The notes under the pieces were generated by a model. The model worked only from the letters and a program-made list of their open reading frames with translations. It was not told the origin of the DNA and made no database searches. Below, in pieces: positions 1 through 10,400 of a DNA stretch of 64,000 bases (position 1 is its first letter; every line of letters starts with the position of its first letter). Position numbers and translations under genes: made by a program. Origin of the DNA: Pseudomonas quebecensis (lineage in GTDB: Bacteria > Pseudomonadota > Gammaproteobacteria > Pseudomonadales > Pseudomonadaceae); the NCBI RefSeq assembly GCF_026410085.1, contig NZ_CP112866.1, positions 2,232,001-2,296,000 of the forward strand, written 5' to 3'.

Positions 1-1
1 T

Positions 2-76
2 GGCAACCTGATTCTGGCCGGGCAGGGCGGCGTTCGCGTCGCCAGGCCAACGGGCGCCGAACTCGAAAAACAATAA
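2..76 (+). CDS. C-terminal end of an upstream gene (partial)
   Basis: The window opens inside a reading frame that ends at TAA 74-76, giving 24 residues ending in GAELEKQ. The tail contains GNLILAGQGGVRV, which looks like the last beta-strand of a repeat of the YCF48/BNR-propeller type. Such a protein is commonly encoded just before an MMPL exporter in Pseudomonas, which fits the next gene starting 15 nt downstream. The fragment is too short to assign with certainty. Confidence 0.5.
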   Translation, partial: GNLILAGQGGVRVARPTGAELEKQ

Positions 77-91
77 GAAGGCAGAGAAAGC

Positions 92-2467
92 ATGAGCAGT
101 CATCACAACGATAAAGCGACCTTTCTTGAGCGCCTGATCTTCAATAATCGCCCGGCGGTGATCGTGATCTGCCTGCTGGTGAGTGTGTTCCTGTTCTGGC
201 AGGCGACGTTGATTCGCCCGTCCACCAGCTTCGAAAAAATGATCCCCCTCAAGCACCCCTTCATCGAAAAAATGATGGAGCATCGCAACGACCTGGCCAA
301 CCTGGGCAACACGGTGCGTATCTCGGTGGAAGCCAAGGACGGTGACATTTTCACTAAGGAGTACATGGAGACTCTGCGGCAGATCAACGACGAGGTGTTC
401 TATATCTCCGGCGTCGACCGCTCGGGCCTCAAGTCGCTGTGGAGCCCCAGCGTGCGCTGGACCGAAGTGACCGAAGAAGGCTTCGCCGGTGGTGAGGTGA
501 TCCCGCAGAGCTACAACGGCTCGCCGCAAAGCCTCGATCAACTGCGTAACAACGTGCTTAAGTCCGGCCAGGTCGGGCGCCTGGTGGCCAACGATTTCAA
601 GTCGAGCATCGTCGATATTCCGCTGCTGGAGTCGTACCCGGACCCGCAGGACCAGGGCAAGTTGCTCGCCCTGGATTACCAGAAGTTTTCCCACGAGCTT
701 GAAGACAAGATCCGCACCAAGTTCGAAGCGCAAAACCCCAACGTGAAAATCCATATCGTTGGCTTTGCCAAGAAGGTCGGCGACCTGATCGACGGCCTGA
801 TCATGGTCGTGCTGTTCTTCGGTATCGCCTTCATGATCACCCTGGTGCTGCTGTACTGGTTCACCTGGTGTATCCGCAGCACCATCGCCGTGCTGATCAC
901 CACCCTGGTGGCGGTGGTCTGGCAGCTGGGGTTGATGCATGCGGTGGGCTTCGGGCTGGACCCTTACTCGATGCTGGTGCCGTTCCTGATCTTCGCCATC
1001 GGCATTTCCCACGGCGTGCAAAAGATCAACGGCATCGCCCTGCAATCGAGCGACGCCGACAACGCCCTGACCGCTGCGCGCCGCACGTTCCGCCAGTTGT
1101 TCCTGCCGGGCATGATCGCCATTCTCGCCGACGCCGTGGGCTTTATCACCCTGCTGATCATCGACATCGGCGTGATCCGCGAGCTGGCCATCGGCGCCTC
1201 CATCGGCGTGGCGGTGATCGTGTTCACCAACCTGATCCTGTTGCCGGTGGCGATTTCCTACGTCGGCATCAGCAAGCGCGCCATCGAGCGCAGTAAAAAG
1301 GATGCGCATCGTGAGCATCGTTTCTGGCGCCTGCTGTCCAGGTTCGCCAGTGCCAAAGTCGCGCCGGTCTCGATCCTGCTGGCCCTGGTCGCTTTCGGCG
1401 GCGGCCTCTGGTACAGCCAGCACCTGAAGATCGGCGACCTCGACCAGGGCGCGCCGGAACTGCGCCCGGACTCGCGTTACAACAAAGACAACAACTTCAT
1501 CATCAGCAACTACTCCACCAGCTCCGACGTGCTGGTGGTGATGGTCAAGACCAAGGCCGAAGGCTGCTCGCGCTATGAAGCCATGGCGCCCATCGACCAG
1601 TTGATGTGGAAGATGCAGAACACCGAGGGCGTGCAGTCGGCGATCTCGCTGGTCACCGTGTCCAAGCAAATGATCAAGGGCATGAACGAGGGCAACCTGA
1701 AATGGGAAACCCTGTCGCGCAACCCCGATGTGCTGAACAACTCCATCGCCCGCGCCGACGGCCTGTACAACAACAATTGTTCCCTCGCGCCGGTGCTGGT
1801 GTTCCTCAACGACCACAAGGCCGAGACCCTCGACCGCGCGGTGCATGCGGTGCAGGAATTCGCCAGGGAAAACAACAAGGACGGCCTGGAATTTATCCTG
1901 GCCGCCGGTAACGCCGGCATCGAAGCGGCCACCAACGAGGTGATCAAGGAGTCGGAGCTGATCATCCTGATCCTGGTGTACCTGTGCGTGGCGACCATGT
2001 GCATGATCACCTTCCGTTCCTGGGCGGCCACCCTGTGCATCGTGCTGCCGCTGGTGTTGACCTCGGTGCTGGGCAACGCGCTGATGGCGTTCATGGGCAT
2101 CGGCGTCAAGGTCGCGACCCTGCCGGTGGTGGCGTTGGGCGTCGGGATCGGCGTGGATTACGGCATCTACATCTACAGCCGCCTGGAAAGCTTCCTGCGC
2201 GCGGGCCTGCCGCTGCAGGAAGCCTATTACCAGACGCTCAAGTCCACCGGCAAAGCCGTGCTGTTCACCGGCCTGTGCCTGGCGATCGGCGTGTGTACCT
2301 GGATTTTCTCGGCGATCAAGTTCCAGGCTGACATGGGCCTGATGCTCACGTTCATGCTGCTGTGGAACATGTTCGGCGCGTTGTGGCTGCTGCCGGCCCT
2401 GGCGCGCTTCCTGATCAAACCGGAAAAGCTGGCCGGGCAGAAGGGCAATTCGCTGTTCGCCCACTGA
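92..2467 (+). CDS. RND/MMPL-family transporter
   Basis: A 791-residue inner-membrane protein of the RND superfamily, MMPL/HpnN-like branch. One N-terminal transmembrane helix (about residues 19-41) is followed by a periplasmic loop, a helix cluster at about 228-395, a second large periplasmic loop starting near 448 and a second helix cluster at about 625-780, i.e. the duplicated RND layout. The stretch VALGVGIGVDYGIYIYSRL in the second half is typical of the family. RND proteins use the proton gradient to export lipids or hydrophobic compounds; the substrate here cannot be read. The start has an AAGGCAGAG Shine-Dalgarno (SD) region. It follows the upstream fragment by 15 nt, so the two are probably co-transcribed, and a hairpin closes the unit downstream. 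Confidence 0.88.
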   Translation: MSSHHNDKATFLERLIFNNRPAVIVICLLVSVFLFWQATLIRPSTSFEKMIPLKHPFIEKMMEHRNDLANLGNTVRISVEAKDGDIFTKEYMETLRQINDEVFYISGVDRSGLKSLWSPSVRWTEVTEEGFAGGEVIPQSYNGSPQSLDQLRNNVLKSGQVGRLVANDFKSSIVDIPLLESYPDPQDQGKLLALDYQKFSHELEDKIRTKFEAQNPNVKIHIVGFAKKVGDLIDGLIMVVLFFGIAFMITLVLLYWFTWCIRSTIAVLITTLVAVVWQLGLMHAVGFGLDPYSMLVPFLIFAIGISHGVQKINGIALQSSDADNALTAARRTFRQLFLPGMIAILADAVGFITLLIIDIGVIRELAIGASIGVAVIVFTNLILLPVAISYVGISKRAIERSKKDAHREHRFWRLLSRFASAKVAPVSILLALVAFGGGLWYSQHLKIGDLDQGAPELRPDSRYNKDNNFIISNYSTSSDVLVVMVKTKAEGCSRYEAMAPIDQLMWKMQNTEGVQSAISLVTVSKQMIKGMNEGNLKWETLSRNPDVLNNSIARADGLYNNNCSLAPVLVFLNDHKAETLDRAVHAVQEFARENNKDGLEFILAAGNAGIEAATNEVIKESELIILILVYLCVATMCMITFRSWAATLCIVLPLVLTSVLGNALMAFMGIGVKVATLPVVALGVGIGVDYGIYIYSRLESFLRAGLPLQEAYYQTLKSTGKAVLFTGLCLAIGVCTWIFSAIKFQADMGLMLTFMLLWNMFGALWLLPALARFLIKPEKLAGQKGNSLFAH

Positions 2468-2475
2468 GCCTTGAG

Positions 2476-2501
2476 CGGCCCGTGCTTCAGAGCACGGGCC
2501 G
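2476..2501. terminator. Hairpin between convergent genes
   Basis: A perfect 11-bp stem (CGGCCCGTGCT / AGCACGGGCCG) with a TCAG loop lies 8 nt after the RND stop and 7 nt before the end of the opposite-strand giant gene. There is no clear T-run on either side, so it is terminator-like rather than a canonical intrinsic terminator. Its position between converging genes supports a bidirectional role. Confidence 0.6.
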
Positions 2502-2507
2502 TACGCT

Positions 2508-5500
2508 TCATGGGCGGGGTGCGATGGCCAAGAACAGCTGGTCCACGGGCGGGCTGATCAGCGCGTAGACGATGCTGCGCAGCGGCACCGCGCCAGGTTC
2601 TCCGTGAGCCTGCAACTGCTGCTGCACATGCTCCTTGAGCAGGTCCTTCTGGGTGAACTTGCGCTGTTCGGGCAATTTCAAATGCGCCCGCGTGTACGCG
2701 GCGGCCGGCGCCTGCGCCGTGGCGTAGTGGAAGTGGGCGTACCACAACACCTTCGGTGGCTTGCCGACCTTGTCGTACACCGCGTACTCGGTGAAAAAGT
2801 CACCGCGCAGGGTCGGCCGTTGCGGGGCCGCCAGGCTGGTCAGGTTGATATCGATCTGCTGGTTGCGCCATAAGTACTCGATGCCTACCTGGGTCGGCCA
2901 CTGCAATTTGTAGGCGGCGCTGCACACCTGTACGGCCTTGCGCTGCATGTCCCGGGCGTTGACGCGAAACTCCTCGATCAAGTCTGTGGACGCCTCGGGG
3001 TAATGGTGGGCCAGTTCGTCGGCCACCGCGTCCAGTTCACGGGCCTGGCCGCCCAGCAGCTCCTCCCAGTCCGCCGGGTTGATGGCCTGGCGGGTGACAG
3101 GGTCGTCGAGTTCACTCTGCTGGGCGCTGATGACCTGCTCGATGGCGGCTCGTTGGTTGATCAATCCACGGCCTTGCTCGCGCAGGGTGGCCAAGGCGAT
3201 TTTAGGTGGGCTCGTCACTGGCGCGTCCGGGTCTTTTTCAACGACTTGCGCCCAACCGTCGCCGCTTTTCTTGAAGGTAGTGAGGGCCCTGGTGGTGAAG
3301 GCGTCGGTGATGGTCACCTGCTCCTCCTGTGCATCGGTCAGTTTGAAATCGCCCACCAGATAGTCTTTCCCGCGGGTGCGGAATACCTTGGTGGTGGGGG
3401 CCTTCGCCCGCAGGGTTTTCGACAGGGGCAATTCGACCGCCAGGGCCTCCTGTTTGCGCACCACGCTTTCTAATTCGTTTTGCGCCAATGCCTGTGCGTA
3501 CCGCAGGCTTTGTAGAAAACGCTCGGAACTGGACGGCAATCGCAGCGGATTGATGGCCTTGAGCGCCTGAATGCCGTTCTCGTACTCGTTGTAATGGGCG
3601 AGCAGGCTTTCATAGACGTTGCGTTGCTCATCGAGAGGAAACCCGTCGCTGCTGCGCACGGCGATGTGCGACTGCACCGCCTGATGAATATCGAGGCTGT
3701 TGAGGCGCTTGACGTACAGCGCCTCCTGGGGTGGCAACCGGCTGTCGGAAACGACGGCCGTCACTCCGGCCAGCGCCGATAGCGCCCTAAGGCGCATGTT
3801 CTCGTTGAAGAAAGTGCTCGGATTGATCATCGCCAGGAAATCCTGACGGATCGCGCGACCCGCGCCGGAATCCTGTTCCAGTTGATCGAGGGTGGTTTCC
3901 ATCTCACTGGCGAGTTGGCCCATACGCTCAAGTGCATCGGCCATTTCGATGCTGCGGCTGACATGTTCGTTGTAAGCACCGGGATCGCCCAATACGTAAC
4001 TGACCAGCATGCGTTTTTCCAGATGGCCCATCGGCTCGCCACGGTTGGAGTACAGCAGGGAGTTGGTCCAGTTACGCAGATAGGTGTGAATGACGAATTG
4101 CTGCTCCCAGATCAGCTTCAGCATCTTGGCGCGTTCCTGCACGTGCATCCTGGCGCCGCCGAACTTTTCCAGGTCGCGGCCGACCTGGATGGCCTCCTGG
4201 CGCAACCGCGAGGTGTGCTCGAAGCGTTCGATCAGGGTCTGCATAAGGATTTCGAATTGGGCGCGGGCCGCGCTGTGCCGTTGCATCTCCTGGGTGTGCC
4301 GGGCCTGCAGGGCCGGTCTTTGCTGCACGTCGGCCTGGTCCATCAGGTTCCACGCCACATTCAGCACGCGTCCTTGTCTGGCCAGGGCCTGGTCAGCCTC
4401 TTCCATGCGTGTCATCGATTCCCTGAGCGTAGCCATCTGCGGTGTGATTTCTGCGTTGAGGGCTTCTGCGCGATTGATCAGTTGGCGCGTTTTCTCACGA
4501 TTCTCCTCGCGCAGCGCAGCAATACGCTTGGGGCCACCGCCCTGCAGTTTCAGACCTCGATCCAGCGTCCAATGACCTTTGCCATCGGTCTTGAGCTTGA
4601 TGCCGGGGTGGTCGGTTTTTTGTGGATGGATGATGAACACCTCGCCCACACCCGGTACGATCGAGACGCGAAACAACAGGCCGCCCACCGAGGCATGCCA
4701 CAGGCTGTCGATCCTGTACAAACCCTGGAACGGGCCGATATCGACGGCAGCGGGCGCAGGCTTTGGCCAGGGCCGGCTGACCGCCAGCAGTTTTTCCAGT
4801 AGCCGCGCCGAAGCGCTGTCACTGGCCAGGGAGCGGTCGAAGTCCAGCGGCGTGCGCCCCCCGCCGGGCGGCTCGGAAGGCACGCCGGTGCCTGCGTAGT
4901 GCACTTGCGCTTGAGGGTGGCTGACGGGGTCGCCAAGGCGTCGACGTAACGGCAGCTGGGCGAGGGTTTGCGCGCGGTGCTCCGTTTCTACCATTGCCTC
5001 GCTCGCCTGGCCCTGATGCACCAGCAGCATGCCGATGTTCAACAGCACGTCGACCCAGGCCAGCTCTCGGGCAACCGGGTCATCGCTTTGCAGCGCCGGC
5101 AGATCCTGGCTAAGGCTCTGCGTCAGTTGCAGCATCCACGCGGCGGCGGCCAACGGCCCGCGTATCACCACCAGCAGCGTGTTGAAACCCAGTTGCACGC
5201 CTTCGAGCAGATGCGCCCAGCGACTTTGCGCGCTGGACGTCGACTGGCGCTGCGCCAGGTCCACCAACTGGCGCGCCTCACTGCCGAACAGGTACTCCAT
5301 CAACCGGCCATTGCTGAGGTAACCCAGTATCTCGCCCGCGCTGCGATCGTCTGCCGGCGCCAGCGTGGCGGGGCTGGGAACGCCGGGCAATACGTCGGAT
5401 TCGGAGCCCAGGCTGAAACGGATGATATGGGGCTCGGTAAAACCACCGTTGCTGTAGATCGCCCTGGCGTTATCCGGCAACCAGGTCAGGACGCTGTCTT

Positions 5501-7373
5501 GCAACTCGCCAGGCGCGGCGATAGCGTTGAGCAGTTGTTCGCGGCTGGCAAACTCCAGCAGTGACTGAGCGTAGGCCGGGCGATACAGCACATGCGGTCC
5601 GGCATCCGCATTGCGCGGCTCGATGATGAACATGTTTTGTACGACGTCGGCGTGGGCGTCGGGTTTTCGTCTGAAGGCCAGCACGCGCATGATGATTTCA
5701 TCGTCGCCGACGCAGCGTTGGGCGCGAACGGGCTCGACCACCGCGCTGACGCACTGGAAACCACGCCGGGTCAGTCCGCCTTCACCCTTGATTTTGTACT
5801 CCAGTGCCAGGGTCTTGAGTTGCACCGGGCATTGTTGAATGAACAATTGCTGGCGTTTCTGCGCCTGCGGATTGTCGTCCAGCAGGTGTTCGCGCAAATA
5901 GGCGGGATAATAGCGACCAATGTCGACCTGTTCGATCATCTGCATCAGGTAATCGGTGGTCAGCCACGCTTCGATTTCCCGCCTCTCGCGGTGGCGCAGG
6001 GTGACGTTGCCGCTGGGCTTGCCCGCCAGGTTTTTCAGGGCCAGGTCGACCAGGCTCATCGTCACCGTTTCCAGGTAACCGCCCTGCAGCGTACCGATTG
6101 CGACCTTGAAGACCAGTTGCAAGTCTTCGGCGCGCCAGGCCAACGTGGCGTCATCGGTGCAGGTTTCCTCCAGGTTCAGGGCGGCATTGCGACCCCGGCA
6201 CAATTGCTGGTTCAAGCGTTTGGCAGCAAAACTGCGCAGCGTCTCGATGCCGTCCAGATACCGTTCGCCAGGGTTCAGGCGCTGCAGGCTGGCCTGCTCC
6301 AGCAGGCATTGGCGATAGGCCAGTCGGTCGGCCGTCGAGGCGTTTTTGAGCCAGTCGGGAAGCGCGGCCCGGACTGCCTCCAGCGACGGCGCAGGCGTCG
6401 ACCCAGGCGCAATGAACAAGGGCGCCGGATCGGTGAGCGCGGCCAATCGGGCGGCCAGTTCGATTGGCGTGGTCTGCACGCGCAGATCGAACGCGGCAAG
6501 GTCTTCCAGTTGCTGGTTGAGCACCAGCGCCGCTTGCACCTCGAACAGGTCGCCATCGGGTTCGTATTGGCGCCAGGTGATCTTTTCGGCGTTGTAGCGT
6601 TGCGCCATGCGTTCGCCCCATGCCAGGCCAAAGGCTTGCAGGCTGGCAAAGGCTTCCAGTTGGCCCGGCAGGCTATACAGCCAGACCCGTTCGCCGCTGA
6701 CGATGAGGATTTCACTGCCCTGTAGCGTGAGCGTGACGTCGTCGTGTTCCAGGCGCGTTTCCACGCAATAAGCATGCACGGCGCTGCCGGGCCATGCCTG
6801 TCGATTGCGGGTTTCCCGTGCGGGGTAGCGGACCAGGCTGGTCAGGGTGCGCAGTTGTAAGGGGTCGGCCCCGGGCTGGTTGATCGTGCAGCCCCGAAAC
6901 ACGCCCTGCAACACGCCGGCGAGCCATTGCCAGCGCGTGTTACCGCTGCCGTCGTCCTCGCTCCAGAACACGCTCAAGGCTTCTTGAAAACCTACATGCA
7001 GGATCAAGGGCAGCTCCCGGATTGCATCCTGGATAACGGTCAGGTCATACGCGCGCGAGCCTTGCGCGTCATAAACCAGGCGTGTTCCGCTGGCGTCGCT
7101 CAAGTAGGCATCGAGGCCGCCGCGCGTTGACAGGTCGGGCAGTGAGCCGTCGGCAAGGTAAGTCAGCGCGACCTCCACCAACGGCGCCAAGGCGCGGCCG
7201 CCGCCGTCACGCGGGTGGGCCAGGTAGAGGGCGGAGGCGGGCAGGGTCAAAGGCGGGTATTTATCCCGCAGGTTGTCGGCCAACATCTGTGTGGTGACCG
7301 AGCGCAAGGTAGGTCGCGCGGCAAATTGCGCGTGTACGGCTTGCGCCAGGATCCGGGTATCTGGAGTGGGCAT
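2508..7373 (-). CDS. Giant DUF6543 / dermonecrotic-toxin-like protein, copy B
   Basis: A 1621-residue protein without signal peptide. At about residues 590-650 it has the block GPHVLYRP...GELQDSV..WLPDNAR.IYSNGGF.EPH, which I associate with Pseudomonas DUF6543 (dermonecrotic toxin-like) proteins. A hydrophobic RGPLAAAAWMLQL segment near 735-755 is the only membrane-like stretch. It is followed by a GLYRIDSLWHA module near 890, a long charged helical region (about 930-1100), and a C-terminal WYAHFHY...YTRAHLK..EQRK motif near 1545. The start has an AAGGAC SD. It lies 41 nt downstream of its paralogue, so the two are probably one operon. Toxicity is inferred from family naming; I see no catalytic motif, secretion signal or immunity gene. 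Confidence 0.75.
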   Translation of the reverse strand: MPTPDTRILAQAVHAQFAARPTLRSVTTQMLADNLRDKYPPLTLPASALYLAHPRDGGGRALAPLVEVALTYLADGSLPDLSTRGGLDAYLSDASGTRLVYDAQGSRAYDLTVIQDAIRELPLILHVGFQEALSVFWSEDDGSGNTRWQWLAGVLQGVFRGCTINQPGADPLQLRTLTSLVRYPARETRNRQAWPGSAVHAYCVETRLEHDDVTLTLQGSEILIVSGERVWLYSLPGQLEAFASLQAFGLAWGERMAQRYNAEKITWRQYEPDGDLFEVQAALVLNQQLEDLAAFDLRVQTTPIELAARLAALTDPAPLFIAPGSTPAPSLEAVRAALPDWLKNASTADRLAYRQCLLEQASLQRLNPGERYLDGIETLRSFAAKRLNQQLCRGRNAALNLEETCTDDATLAWRAEDLQLVFKVAIGTLQGGYLETVTMSLVDLALKNLAGKPSGNVTLRHRERREIEAWLTTDYLMQMIEQVDIGRYYPAYLREHLLDDNPQAQKRQQLFIQQCPVQLKTLALEYKIKGEGGLTRRGFQCVSAVVEPVRAQRCVGDDEIIMRVLAFRRKPDAHADVVQNMFIIEPRNADAGPHVLYRPAYAQSLLEFASREQLLNAIAAPGELQDSVLTWLPDNARAIYSNGGFTEPHIIRFSLGSESDVLPGVPSPATLAPADDRSAGEILGYLSNGRLMEYLFGSEARQLVDLAQRQSTSSAQSRWAHLLEGVQLGFNTLLVVIRGPLAAAAWMLQLTQSLSQDLPALQSDDPVARELAWVDVLLNIGMLLVHQGQASEAMVETEHRAQTLAQLPLRRRLGDPVSHPQAQVHYAGTGVPSEPPGGGRTPLDFDRSLASDSASARLLEKLLAVSRPWPKPAPAAVDIGPFQGLYRIDSLWHASVGGLLFRVSIVPGVGEVFIIHPQKTDHPGIKLKTDGKGHWTLDRGLKLQGGGPKRIAALREENREKTRQLINRAEALNAEITPQMATLRESMTRMEEADQALARQGRVLNVAWNLMDQADVQQRPALQARHTQEMQRHSAARAQFEILMQTLIERFEHTSRLRQEAIQVGRDLEKFGGARMHVQERAKMLKLIWEQQFVIHTYLRNWTNSLLYSNRGEPMGHLEKRMLVSYVLGDPGAYNEHVSRSIEMADALERMGQLASEMETTLDQLEQDSGAGRAIRQDFLAMINPSTFFNENMRLRALSALAGVTAVVSDSRLPPQEALYVKRLNSLDIHQAVQSHIAVRSSDGFPLDEQRNVYESLLAHYNEYENGIQALKAINPLRLPSSSERFLQSLRYAQALAQNELESVVRKQEALAVELPLSKTLRAKAPTTKVFRTRGKDYLVGDFKLTDAQEEQVTITDAFTTRALTTFKKSGDGWAQVVEKDPDAPVTSPPKIALATLREQGRGLINQRAAIEQVISAQQSELDDPVTRQAINPADWEELLGGQARELDAVADELAHHYPEASTDLIEEFRVNARDMQRKAVQVCSAAYKLQWPTQVGIEYLWRNQQIDINLTSLAAPQRPTLRGDFFTEYAVYDKVGKPPKVLWYAHFHYATAQAPAAAYTRAHLKLPEQRKFTQKDLLKEHVQQQLQAHGEPGAVPLRSIVYALISPPVDQLFLAIAPRP

Positions 7374-7414
7374 GAAATAGTCCTTTATAAGTCTTGAGCG
7401 GGTATATCGCGCCG

Positions 7415-10400
7415 TTACGACGCCAACGGCAGGAACCAGCGCTCGGCCAGGGCCTTGCCGATCAGGCCACGGTGCACGTTCACCACGGCCTGGGGGGTGT
7501 CAGCCTTGGCCAGCAGTGAGTAGTAGCTTTGCTTGCGCTGCTCCTTGGTTTTGAGGTGCGCGACGGTGTAATCGGCTTTGGGGGTGTCGGCATTGGCGTA
7601 GTGAAAGTGCGCGTACCACAACAGTTTTCCTTGCGGGTCTGTCAGCGCGTATTCCTGAATGAAATCCCGGCGCTCGCCACTCAGAGGCACGCGCTCGCCA
7701 TACCGGGCCACACCGACCTGCTTTTGCTCGATCAGGTATTCAAGGTTTGCATGGGTGGGCGGTAGGTCCAGACACAGTTGCAGGCGCAGTTCGTCGCCCT
7801 TGGCCGTCAGCCGAGCGCCGGCTTCGAGCAGGTGCGTTACCAATGCCCGATCGGCGTTATTGCGGTCTTTTTCAGGCAACGCCTGGATGGCCTGATCCAG
7901 CTCCGTGGCGAGGCTGTTGAAGCGGTCGCTTTGATGCTGCATGAACTCCTGCACTTCTTCAGGGTGTCGGGAAATTCTGCGGTACTCGTTGCCGCGGCGC
8001 AGGTGCTCGTCCAGCGTGGCCAGCAGCTTGCGAGCCTCGCCCTTGACCAGGTTAAGGCTGCGCACGGCGGACGGTGGGCGCGCAGCAGCGGGCTGCAGGA
8101 TTTCATCCCACACCTCACCTTTCTGCGAGTACATGCTCAGCAATTGATCGTTGTCTTCGGACCTGACCTCGACGACCTCTATCGGCAAGGTGCTTCCCGC
8201 CGGTTTCAGGTCGCCGATAAACGTGCCTTTCTTGCGCGTCCTGATGACTTTTTTCTGGGGCCTTCCTGGTGCGGTCGGAGGGCGTCCGGGCCGGCGTTCG
8301 CGCGGTTGGGCGACGGGTTTGATTTCGTCGGCCAGTCTGCGGGTGACATCCAGGTACAGCGCCTCAATCAATTTGAAAAGCCGGTTCGAATACGGTCTAT
8401 CAGGGGCCTGCACGGCCACGATGCCTAGCCCCTGCAAGGCGTCCAACGCTCGGCCGTAGTGTTCGACCAGGCTGTCCAATACGCTCACCCGGTCACCGGC
8501 AGTCAACTCCAGGGTGTTGAGCTCGCTATGGGTACGCACGTGTTGCGACAGCGGTGACACGATGGCGTCCAAAGCCTGAAACGCCGGCGCATCTTCTTTG
8601 ATGACCTGCAGCTTGAGCGTGCGAATCTGCAGGTCCTGGATTGCCAGCGCACTGATCTCTTGCGGCCGACCTTCCGTCAACCGCGTAAATGCTTGCGCAC
8701 CAGGGGTTCCCTGGCCGAGCAGTTCGTTGAGGTGACGGTCCTTGGCTTGCAGCCAGTGGATCGAGCGTTCATTGATGTCCAGCAATGCCTTGATGAACTG
8801 TTCATGGCCTTCGGGATCGAGCATCACCGCCAGATCGAATTCGGCGCCCTGGACGGTGAATTTGCTGTTCGCCCTGTAGAGCGCTTGCCGGTCGGCTTCG
8901 GCGACCACCACCAGCTTTCGTGCGTTGTTGACGCTGTTTTCCAGGAGTACCGCCACTGTTTGCGCTGACAAGGGGATGTCCAGCTCCCGCCTTTCCTGTG
9001 CAGCTTCGAGAATCTTTTGGTACGAACGGGTTTGTTGTTCCAGGGCGGTTTCGAAGCGCCTGCGCGTATCGGCACGCTGTGCATCGGTGTATCGCGTGTC
9101 TTGCTGCGCACTTTCCATGACCGCCTGGGCGACCTCGACTGTCCGGTTCTGCGTGGCCTGCTGACCCAGGAACTGCGCGTAGTCGGCTTCAAGCTCGGTG
9201 ACTCTCTGAGCCTTGCGTCGGCGTTGCTCGGCAATACGTCTGGGCGGCATGCCGCCGCGCAGGCGTAGGCGGGTATCGAGGGTCCAGGTGCCCTGGCCGT
9301 CGGTACGCAGGTGCGGGCCGCGACGCGCGGAATCGAGCGAGTCGACGATGATCACCGCGCCGTTCCCAGGTTCGAGTTCCACCTGATACCACTGGCCGTC
9401 TACCAGGGCGTGCCAGAGGTTGTCGACCACATACAGGCCCTTGCGCGGCCCGTGCAATATCGGGGCAGGCAACACCCGTGGGCGCTGCGCCTTGTAGCCG
9501 GCCAGGCGCGCGCGTTGGCTGGCCGTCAAGCGCTGCCGCGCGTGGGCGAAGCTGAAGTCCAGCGGCGCAGTGTCGGCGCCGAGCAATACGCCGGGCAATG
9601 CCACCGCGCCTTGATGAATATGGGGCGCAGCTGGAACGGGCCATTGCTCGGCAGCATGCGGCGGCGGCGGCAGGGAGGACTTGCGCGGGGTACCTGTGGC
9701 GACATGCGCCACCGTCGGCAATGGCGGGCCCTCCAGCAAGGCCAGGCCCAGGTTGAGCAGCAGGTCGACCGTGGCCAGTTCCCGGACCTGCGGGTCCGTG
9801 GATTCCTGGCCCTGGACGTCGTGTTCAAGGCCTGCGTACAGCGTGGCCAGCCAGGCGGTCAGCAGCAGCGGGCCGCGCAGTAAGGGGTACAACACGCTGC
9901 CGAACAGCAACCCACCGCCCTCAAGCAGTACTTGCCAACGGCTTTCGCTGTTGGACACCGATGTGCGATCAGCCTGGGCCACAAGCGCCTGGGCATTGCT
10001 GCTGTACAGGTACTGCATCAAGCGGCCGGTGAGCAGGCACTGGTGCAACTCGTCGTTCAGGCCATCGACCGACAACGTGGCAGGCTCCGGCGTGCGCACA
10101 GGGCTGAATTCATCGCCCTGGCCAAAGCGCAGGTAATGCGGCTCATGAAATCCATTGTTGGCGTAGATCGGCCGCGCGGAGTCGTCCAGCCAGAGCAAAA
10201 CGCTCGATTGCAACTCTCCCGGTTCGGCAATGGCGTCGAACAAGGCCGCGCGGCTGTGAAACTCCCGAAGCGGTTCTCGGTACAGCGGTCGATACAGGAT
10301 ATGCGGCCCATCCTCGATGTTACGGGCTTCGATGATGTACATGTTCGCCACCTGGTCCGAATGGGCGCCAGGGTGGCTGGACAAGGCCAGATGGCGAATC

